Origin: Phoronis australis
Lineage: Eukaryota; Phoronida; Phoronidae
Reading direction: 5' to 3'
NCBI GenBank assembly: GCA_002633005.1
Contig: NMRA01000130.1
Span: forward strand, 680,082-744,081
Length of the DNA: 64,000 bases
Shown here in pieces: positions 56,076-64,000 of this stretch. Below the pieces are notes generated by a model. It was not told where the DNA came from, made no database searches, and was given only the letters and a program-made list of their open reading frames with translations. Both the position numbers and the translations under genes were made by a program. How positions within the stretch are numbered: position 1 is the first letter of the stretch; every line of letters begins with the position of its first letter.

Positions 56076-56912
56076 GTATGACATCTTTTCATGTCAGTTT
56101 GCGTCATTTGGTGTGTTCTTACAATGTACTTTCGGCAAGAATCTGACTCTCGTCTTTTTCGAGAACAGTTGGATTTCTGTTGTCTTTGCCATGATGGGCA
56201 TTTTTTGTGTCTGAAGAATGTCTAGGGATCTTTTTGGGATTCTCCAATGTGGAATTCAAAACAGTAACAAAAGTAGAAAGAACCCGATTACGCCGCCCTG
56301 TTATACCTCGACGACGCGGCTGTACCTCGTCTTACAATTATTAAAAGGTTGTGGGACTGAAATTTAGAAATCAGTCATTGAGAATGTAATAAATTACAGA
56401 TGTAACGTCTTGTACCAATGACTGAGTGTTAGAATGGTTTTATGCACCTAGGAATCTGGCAACGGACATTGAGGCATGAGCTTGCAGTGTGGGCGCCATG
56501 CAGCTGTATGAATATTCATTTGGTTTGACCCAGAGAACCACTGGAGAAAAGCTCAAAGTGTAGGTATTGCAAACAGATAACTTTAAAGACAGACTACCCG
56601 CTTCATGTTTGCTACTGAGGAACCTTCATTAAAACGCCGGATATCTCAAGGGAGCTCTGTCGATTTTGATACCCCAAATTGGGTCCACGAAGAACCTGAG
56701 TTTGTTAGTTAGAGACTCAAAGAAAGGCTATTTAGACATGACGACGAATATGTTGAAAATTAATTGAATTTAAAAAAGGTTGTTTCGCTCATTTCTTTTC
56801 GGTGTGCTGCACCATCACAAAATGGCTACCGATAGATGAGAGACAACTGCCGGACTGTAGTTGAACATGCGCAGTCCGACTTTACAAATCAATTGGGTCA
56901 GTGAAGTTCAAC

Positions 56913-57094
56913 ATGGCAGGCTTTCGGAGGAAGAGAGGTCGTCCTCCGTTGGATAGGACTAGTAGGATTAAGCGTTCACGAAATGAATATTACCGCCGTA
57001 AAGTTTTAATTGGAGACCAGTTAGAGCGCTGGAATGATCTGCGATCCCAGATGGGTATTACACATCCACAGTTAGCAAAGATTTTGCTAGATAG
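56913..57094 (+). CDS. Unidentified first exon with AT-hook-like motif
   Basis: ATG at 56913 opens a 60-codon exon that ends at AG|GTAAGT (donor 57095), phase 2. The peptide MAGFRRKRGRPPLDRTSRIK has an AT-hook-like RGRPP core in a basic N-terminus, followed by QLERWNDLRSQMGITHPQLA and KILLDR. Similar W-x-x-L-x-x-x-x-G...A-x-x-L-L-D segments occur N-terminal to zinc fingers in many invertebrate and fish nuclear proteins, from memory. A NRF1-like CATGCGCAGT and an AAAATGGC motif lie upstream, consistent with a TATA-less promoter. The downstream exons were not found; an in-phase acceptor exists at 62601, but that exon fits the THAP gene better. Confidence 0.5.
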
Positions 57095-57440
57095 GTAAGT
57101 CTGCAGACCATGGCATAGTCATAAATGTCGATGCTGCAGACGCTCCAGAACCGCTAACTTCGTGTTTCTATGCGCGCACCCAGCCTTCAAGATGGGGGGG
57201 GGGGCTCGAATTCTTTACGTTGTGGACCTTTTGGTATCAAAATAGCCAGCGGACTAAAAAAAAAAAACGGGCCCACCACTGTGAATTGCGCGTTTGTGCT
57301 TGTTTAGTGGACTTTTGTCTCATTTTCTCAGACTTGTTGTTTCTTGCACGCGAACGTTTTTGCCCACTTCGCCAAAGCCCGAGCCCCCCCTGGGTGCGCG
57401 CATGGTTTCTCATGCTGCTCGAAGAGTAAATTATAAGTTC

Positions 57441-57567
57441 GGTAACACTTGGAACCCTAAAAACGAAAACTTCACAAGATACTACTTTAGATATTTCTGT
57501 GTATTTTAAATGAGAACTCGTGAATAATTTTTGCTAGATTTTCACGAGGTCCTAGCGTTACTGAACA
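57441..57567. mobile_element. MITE fragment related to 42981-43245
   Basis: Shares TGTATTTTAAATGAGA and GAGGTCCTAGC/GTTACTGAAC blocks, in the same order, with the element in UBE2Z intron 1. The right inverted end is missing. Confidence 0.65.
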
Positions 57568-58934
57568 CAGGTTGCACCGCGCATGCGTGGGAGTTTTTTG
57601 CATTTGTTTGTTCTGGTGTTGTTTATATATAGGGGTAAGGGTTGCATGCTTCATTAGTACAAATCGTAAGTCGACTACTTTGAGCACCAAAATCTTCCAA
57701 ACAAATTTCCATCTACATTAGGTACCCATTCTCCTTGAGTGAAAAATCAAGAAATTTTCCATATCAGAATCTAATCTACAGCCAACCTTGTCAAGCAAGC
57801 CTTTTGTGTTGGTACACAATGCTATGGTTAAGCTGGTCAGAGCTTACAGTCACACTAAGAAATCAACAGGTGAAAGTTAAGACTAATTTAATCTGAAAGT
57901 CAACGGTTTTTCTCCATTTGAAGTGTTTTGGTGAAATTTAATTTCATGCAAAAAACATCTGCTTTGCAACATTTGCTGAAAGTCGTTTGCAAAATGCAAA
58001 TAGTATTTTTAAGTATCGGTTAGCGTCAGGCTTGCTCAGATACAGTGGGTCATGTAAAGCCATCTAGATGTATTTCGAAAGTTTGCAATTTCCTTAAAAT
58101 ATAGCCAAAATGTTCAAGCACCACCTGAACTCTAATATCATACTAAAATCATATACCTTGGACAAATAATTACAAATACATGTTTTTATAGCCCAATCTA
58201 GGAACCAATCTTGGTTCCTAGACCCAATGGGGAAAGTGTCACATTATTTACTGTGCTAAAACTTAATCCTCTATTTTTCGACCAACTTGCATATAAGAGT
58301 CTATCATTAGAAAGCCTATCACCAGCTCTTGCTGTTGTGTTGTTATACCAAAAGCAAAAAAATGATTTACTTCTAAATATAATTTTGGATACATGACAGC
58401 TTTAAAATATATTTTTTAATTCTAAAAACCAAAAGTGTTATCAAGAAATTAGAATAATGGAACTCTTCGTGTACTAGTTGTTTATTATTTAATTATTTAC
58501 TCATCTAATTAATAGAAAAGTTAATTAATTTAGGGTACGATTGTAAGATAAAACGGGAATAAACTGGAGACGCTATACAAATGACTAATTAAACCAGCGA
58601 GGAAATATCATGGTTCAAAAGATTGCTATCAGATGAAGAAGATTTTGCACTAGAACTCCCTCACAGTTGCTGTGAAGAACTGAGTCAAGCACTGATCCAA
58701 AATTAGACATCTCTATGTATTAAATGGACCTTTGGTGCCGTTTAAAGTAATACAGTTGCAGCAGTATAAATAACACTCGCAATCAGGCCCTAAACATAAC
58801 ATCTGGAACAAAACTGTTGACATGACACTTAATTCTGTCTCAGTTTTCAAATGCTAAATACATAGTCTGCAACTCAGGCTCCGATTCCTCGGTAACTACA
58901 ATATCAAATATTGTTGTCATTTAACTACTTTCAC

Positions 58935-59065
58935 ACGGGCGGCGCAGCAGTGAAAAAAGTGGGGGGCAAAAGCCCCCTCAGCCCCCTGTGGTGCACCACC
59001 TATTTACCATGTGCGGCGTAGAACTGAAAAAGTGGGGGTCTACAGCCCCCTCTGGTGCGCCGCCC
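58935..59065. repeat. GC-rich duplicated block, CGGCGCAGCAGTGAAAAA type
   Basis: Two adjacent diverged copies contain GCGGCG(C/T)AG, ACTGAAAAAGTGGGGG, AGCCCCCT and GGTGC(A/G)CC(A/G)CC. The GTGCTGCGC end motif also occurs, inverted, near 54254-54276 and 55385-55404, so this belongs to a dispersed family. Confidence 0.6.
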
Positions 59066-59327
59066 ATGTTTCAGGAGATGTTACAAGCTGCACGGTTACC
59101 GTCGTTTTCATCTTTGTTATCCCCTTTCAAGTAATAAATGGTTACATTTAAAACTTTCTTTTACTAGACAAAACTTGCAACCTAACTCGCAAGTACATAC
59201 AATAGGATGTGATCCGCCACGTGAACTGTCTGAGAAGCATTTAAAAATCTGTTGAAAAAATGGGAAATTTAATTCGAAGCGCATGTGATAACTACAAAAC
59301 CTACCTCGATTGGCGTACGTGAAGTAC

Positions 59328-59393
59328 CCCGCTCGACATTAGTTCGCGTAGCGCACGAAACGGAGGTCGATACGCGAACTAATGTCGAGTGGG
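59328..59393. repeat. Inverted repeat, 23-bp arms
   Basis: Arms 59328-59350 (CGACATTAGTTCGCGTA core) and 59371-59393 (TACGCGAACTAATGTCG core) match at all but one position around a 20-base loop. It lies about 560 bases upstream of the THAP start. Confidence 0.9.
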
Positions 59394-59860
59394 ATATTAC
59401 TTGTCATTCATGAACGCCACTCTAGGTAAGTTTTGTGTATATATCGCCTTTAACCAGCCCGTGTCCACGGCCTGCATTAAATTTGTTCACTGGGAAGCTC
59501 GGCGTAACATTCCAAACAGAATAGCCTACTCAAAACGAACGTGCGGAGCATCGCTGTGCGTTCGGCTCAGCGACTATTTCATAGTTTACACACTAGACGT
59601 CGCGAATGTTTGTTTACTCTCGAGGTCAAGGTGTGATCTAGTAGGAATCACAACTTAACGAATTCCTATGTGAAGTTCATGCTCACTAACTGACCAGTTG
59701 TCAAATAAGAAAGACCACAAGCACTCGGGCGATATGCTAATGAACTGATTGCATATTACGAGTATTTCTTGGTCGATACATACTACGTAGAATCGGGACG
59801 CAGGCAGCCAATCACAGCGTTAGTAATTCTTCATTGTCTTACGACTATACGAGCATTATG

Positions 59861-59941
59861 CCATAGGAATAAAACAAGCATCAATCTGGCGACCATAATG
59901 CCATTATGGTCGCCAGATTGATGCTTGTTTTATTCCTATGG
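59861..59941. repeat. 81-bp perfect palindrome
   Basis: Two 40-base arms, 59861-59900 and 59902-59941, are exact reverse complements around a single central C at 59901. The palindrome ends eight bases before the THAP ATG, with TATAAATA (59942-59949) in between. Confidence 0.97.
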
Positions 59942-59949
59942 TATAAATA

Positions 59950-62736
59950 ATGGTGAGGCGTTGCGTTTGTGGTGGTTGTTGCAGCTCAGTATATGAGCAT
60001 GCTGTAGCGCTTTTTGCTTTCCCGCGAAAGGTCAGACAAGCGCGGATGTGGCACAAGTTTGTACTAGAAACTCGCGCGACGTGGGACAAGACCGTGGAAG
60101 AAGCTGTGCAGGCAGGCTCACTGATCTGCTCTGATCATTTTGAAGAAACTTGTTTCGATAAATCTGCCCTTACGCGCTTCAGTCTGGGGTTCACCAAGGT
60201 GTAAGTACTCAGTCTAGAATGTGTGGTTAAAAATGTCGGCCTTGTGCGGACTTTGACTCTTACAGCTATAGCCTTGGTACACTGAAGTCATCATACAGCT
60301 AACTGGCTGGCTATTACAGCTATAGCCTTTTGGGCAAGTTTTGGCTTCTGTACGGTCCCTGGTAATAAGCTTATGGTGCAGTAATCCAGTTAGGCAACAC
60401 GTAGCCCCTCGGTTGGCAGCATCCAGGGCGATGTAATTGCCTATAATCCAGTTAGACGCTGGTTAGTTGTTGGTTATCTTGCGTGACGTACCCGGACTCG
60501 TAGATTTGATTTCCTGTATTTTGAAATTCGTACTTTTTTGGGAATGTACTATCGCCCCTGTATGCCTGCGACCTGGCCGTGCGCATGGTTCCGGTGGGTG
60601 ATGTTGAGGCACAGCAGCTCTTAAACTTAATTTTCAGTCATGGTGTAAATGATGCGATCATGACATGGATTTGATGAATGTATCGCAGTTGATAATTCGA
60701 TATTCCTGATTCATGATAGTCGTTTAAAAATGCAAATGCGTACTCATTTTCTGTATTCGTTAGATATGCTGGCAATTTTGAATTCGCATGACATTCGGGC
60801 GTTGTTTTGGGAATCAGGTATACACACGAGTCAGTACATCTAATAACCGAAGTATCGTTTATTTGTGCATGTAAAAGTATAAAAATTACACCCGAGTCTA
60901 ATATTTAGATATTTTTGGAGTAGTGAACCTAATTCAGAGCAGTGAACATGCGAAGTAGTGAACTTTGGAATTGGGAACCGTAAGTGAACTTTCGGAATAA
61001 TGGGGTTTTCCATTTCCAACAATGTCAGCAACACGCACTAATTAAGCTCAAGGGCCTTACAGAAAACTCTACAGAGTCGACGTTTGCAAAATATCAAAGG
61101 TCCGCTGTTCTCGGAATTCGAATCACCCCCCACATAATTCTGGCTGCAGGCCTAGTTTTACCAAGGTGTATGACGAATTCTATTGTCCATGCTTCTCTTT
61201 GTGGTATGACACTTCTACATGGTGAGCAGGTCAGGTGTTATGTTTGTGGTAGATGCAACTTGTCGCGTGTAGACATTAACTTTTGACACAGCGCAAGATT
61301 ATCTAGTGTCCGTAGTAAGTACGTCCACCGTCTAGATAAGAAATAGAGACGTCATGGCAGACATCATGGAAGACGTCATGGCCATTCCATAGGCACTTCA
61401 TACACCGTAAGCTTTTCGGGGATTCCTCGCAAATTGCTTAAACTGTCAAAGTCACGTTTCTATAAATTCCTTTCCCGCACTGAGGATCACCTTAGGAGGC
61501 TGTTGATATCTTTAATTCCATCCAGCTCGAAAAAATATTCCCATTATCTGCGCTGCTTTGGGTTAATTTCCCCTTTTGAAAATAATATGCAAGTTAAAAA
61601 TAACTAGTGGTCTTTGTGTGTCTGGCGTCCGTTGCTCTATCTGAAAAAACCCTTTTATATATGTTCATGAAATTTTGCTGATGTGATTCTTTCATTGATG
61701 AGACAACATGAGTGAACTTTCAGATGGATTTGAGTACCGGTGTGCCCCCTATTGGCAATTTTATTTTTTACGTTTGCCTTTATCTTTGAAGTTCATTGAC
61801 GGATTGTCATGAAATTTGGCGAATAATTTTGAGAGACAATACCTTCCCATTTTTGGATAGGTTCAAATTGTATTCTGTGCCATCTTTTGGCCACGTTTCA
61901 TGCTAGACCGTTTGCGGTATATCAGTGGGCGCATTTCAACGTTCTGCTACCTCTGTGTTGCTCTTGTTATAGAAATAGTTTTATGGTAAAAATTAGTAGT
62001 TGAGTTTATCCTCAACACTAACTTTATGTCAAGTTACTGTCTTTGTAACTTGGAATTGGTAAGTACGGTACAATCATGGCCTATACTTGGGAAAGTAGGT
62101 CACCCAGCGAAATCTTTGGCTTATATGTTTGCACTCTTGTATATGACAATTGAATATGCGAATGTTAGGCCAGTGAGGGGAGGTAGTGGGTCGGTAAAGT
62201 TGAAGAATTTGGACTCGTATGTCTATGTAGGCTAACTGACGCAAAGAAATTGAACTAAAACATGACATTACAAACAGGAAATTCGTATAGACACGTGACA
62301 ATCAACAAACAACCTTTGATATCTGAGAGCTGACCAGACTCACAGCATGTAATGACACATACCAATATTGAAGCCTTGCACAATGGAATTGGTGGACCTT
62401 TCTGAAATGGAAAAAGGGTGGTGTAAGGCAAAATAGGCCCATGTGCTCACATATTTAACCAGTGAAATACCATTTTTGTATTAATTTAATTTTAGAAAAT
62501 GTATAATTTCCCAATATCTCGTTTTTAAGGTTACTTCCATCCTGCGATTGGGTAATGTTATGCTCTCTTAGTGTCAAATTACTGCAATGTTTTTTTTCAG
62601 TCGCTTACGGCTAAAACCGCAGTCTGTACCCACTTTACATAAGCCCTATCCCCAGCGCTACACAGAATGGCTGAACAATGAAAATGAGAATACTCAGGGA
62701 AAAAGTGCCATCAGCAACTTGGAGAGAAGTGACGAG
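59950..62736 (+). CDS. THAP-domain (C2CH zinc finger) protein
   Basis: Exon 1 (59950-60200, ends phase 2) and exon 2 (62601-62736) together encode a complete THAP DNA-binding domain at the N-terminus. Zinc ligands are Cys5, Cys10, Cys60 and His63 (C-x4-C ... ICSDHF). FAFP at 22-25, Trp34 and Phe64 match invariant THAP residues. Exon 2 completes the codon as Val84 and supplies RLRLKPQSVPTL, the equivalent of the C-terminal AVPTIF motif. The reading frame and the motif order agree across a 2.4-kb intron, so the join is well supported. Exon 2 probably ends at GAG|GTAAAT (62736); if not spliced there it runs to a stop at 62865. THAP proteins are sequence-specific DNA-binding factors related to P-element transposases. 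Confidence 0.78.
60201..62600 (+). other. THAP-gene intron 1
   Basis: Contains small direct repeats (TTACAGCTATAGCCTT near 60263 and 60314; AATCCAGTTAG near 60381 and 60440) and otherwise unrecognised AT-rich sequence. No THAP-related or other coding exon is seen inside. Confidence 0.6.
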
Positions 62737-64000
62737 GTAAATGGCCATCAGCTGATACTCCCTTTGGGAATTAGCGGTGGGTGGAAAAGTGTATCAGGTG
62801 AAGTGGCACTATTTTCAATCACTAACCATGATGAGTGCCTAGAGTCCCGTCCACACTTACCCTAATACATTTTGCTTTAGTACAACTTGCCCTATGTTAA
62901 GGGGAGTGTCCACACACACACACATATCCGATAACTAGGATAAGGCTGAAGTTGTTTCTCTGTACATGACAATGGACAGCTGATGCAAATACGGCGTGCA
63001 AATAAAGATTTGGCAGTATGTAACCGCAACAAATAATTACTTCCGCCTTGCTCCAGGTTTGCGGCTACACAGGAATTAGAAGTGATGCAAGTTACCCTAG
63101 ATTGGCCTAGAATAAGTAAACCTTCCTCGATTAGGTACAGTAAGTTGTCACAAGTAGGGCAAGTTGCACTACCGGTAGTTTAAATAAAGTCCACACAGCA
63201 CTCAAACCTAGCGACAACTTGTTCCAGGAGTAACTTGTTCTAGGGCAAGTCTGTGTGTGGCAGCACTTAGTCACAAAGCAATTTTAGCTGGCAGGCACGA
63301 GTTCTTTTGTTTGTTTGTGTACTACTTTCTCTTTGAGTGTCCAGAAAATTGAAGGATATGTCAGGCCTTTTTTCAAAAATGGGCATTTTTATAATGTTCC
63401 ACATACGTTCTTGGGGAATATCTTATCTTCATCCTCAGTTAACTTCGAATACAAAGTATATGATATGCAGTGAGAAAAAAAGATTTTGCAGAACCGCATC
63501 CAACTGTGTGGAGATTTGTTTACTACATAGCAAGGTTCAAGGATTACAGAAATGTACTCGAAGCAATACAGATTGTGAGCTATATAGTGTTCTTAATTTT
63601 GACAAAATGTGTGGACTGATTTAACTTTCAGAAATATTTCTCACTGTTAGTAGCAATTATAAAAATCTCAAAACTGATATTAGGATTTCTTGAGTTTCTC
63701 AATAGTTCGTTTATTGAAACCATATCCAGTGGATGAAAAGACACGCTTTCTTACTCTAAGTTCTGTATGTGTAGCGTTAAGTAGAAATGAAGAAATTCTT
63801 GAATGATTTAGAATAAAATGGAATTTATTATCTTTCGCAAAACTTGTATCCGTGCGTGTATTACATCAGGTAAAGCCTAAAACAGTGCACTTTAAGCATT
63901 TTTTCTTATATTTTCTGATTTCTATTATGAGAATGTCATATGTTAGCTTAAACAAAAAGGTCAAGTAGCTTGCTGCGGCCACCCCTTTGAATAGTGCTGT
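62737..64000 (+). other. Downstream of THAP exon 2, possible last exon
   Basis: A candidate terminal exon 63345-63473 follows a pyrimidine-rich acceptor ending GTGTCCAG and reads, in phase with exon 2, KIEGYVRPFFKNGHFYN and on to a TGA after 42 codons; total protein would be 171 residues. AATAAA at 63812-63817 could be its poly(A) signal. No motif supports this peptide, so further exons beyond the window are also possible. Confidence 0.3.

Larger units (their letters stand above)
57095..59949. other. Intergenic or intronic stretch before the THAP gene
   Basis: Contains an 11-base G run (57194-57204), a fragment of the MITE family of 42981-43245 (57441-57567), GC-rich repeats (58935-59065), an inverted repeat (59328-59393), a CpG-richer segment around 59460-59640, a CCAAT box (59808-59812) and an 81-bp palindrome (59861-59941). 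No coding exon is recognised. Confidence 0.6.

Noticed and set aside
55717-56214. 165-codon open frame on the plus strand
   Set aside because: It crosses both ends of the nested 152-bp MITE and its target duplications, so it cannot be one ancestral gene.

Overview
The window is eukaryotic and animal. It has long genes with short exons, about 50 consistent GT-AG introns, an axonemal dynein, a ubiquitin E2, a bZIP factor and a THAP-domain gene. AT-rich introns of a few hundred bases to 3 kb and many short foldback elements fit an invertebrate with motile cilia. A marine deuterostome (amphioxus, hemichordate or echinoderm) is my best guess, but the sequence does not fix the phylum.

Layout. (1) 262-32840, + strand: the 3' 39 exons of an inner-arm axonemal dynein heavy chain most like DNAH7. 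They encode about 2,865 residues, from the end of the linker through AAA1-AAA6, the stalk and the C-terminal domain to the stop codon. The N-terminal ~1,150 residues lie upstream of the window. The introns carry MITE-like foldbacks, a tRNA-derived SINE, minisatellites, a 45-bp tandem duplication across a 3' splice site, and two possible in-frame microexons. (2) 32841-40598: no convincing protein gene on either strand. Its right part is the 3' side of CREBZF and holds three splice-bounded candidate exons on the minus strand. (3) 40599-41429, - strand: intronless CREBZF (Zhangfei/SMILE) bZIP gene. (4) 41757-51049, + strand: UBE2Z, six exons. CREBZF and UBE2Z are divergent, with 327 bp between start codons; that interval holds a perfect CRE, an E-box, two inverted CCAAT boxes and a pair of 17-bp near-palindromes. 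(5) 51050-56912: repeat-rich intergenic DNA with a decayed LINE 3' end, two oppositely oriented copies of one MITE with 5-bp target duplications (one nested in a larger foldback), and a second MITE family also present in UBE2Z intron 4. (6) 56913-57094: a first exon with an AT-hook-like motif, gene unknown. (7) 59950-62736 and perhaps to 63473, + strand: a THAP zinc-finger gene whose domain is split by a 2.4-kb intron. An 81-bp perfect palindrome lies just upstream of its start codon.

The genes do not form a pathway: DNAH7 is a ciliary motor, UBE2Z charges ubiquitin or FAT10 from UBA6, and CREBZF is a stress/HCF-1-linked transcription regulator. The only likely functional link is the shared CREBZF-UBE2Z promoter. 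All identifications come from reading translated exons against remembered family motifs; no database search was run.
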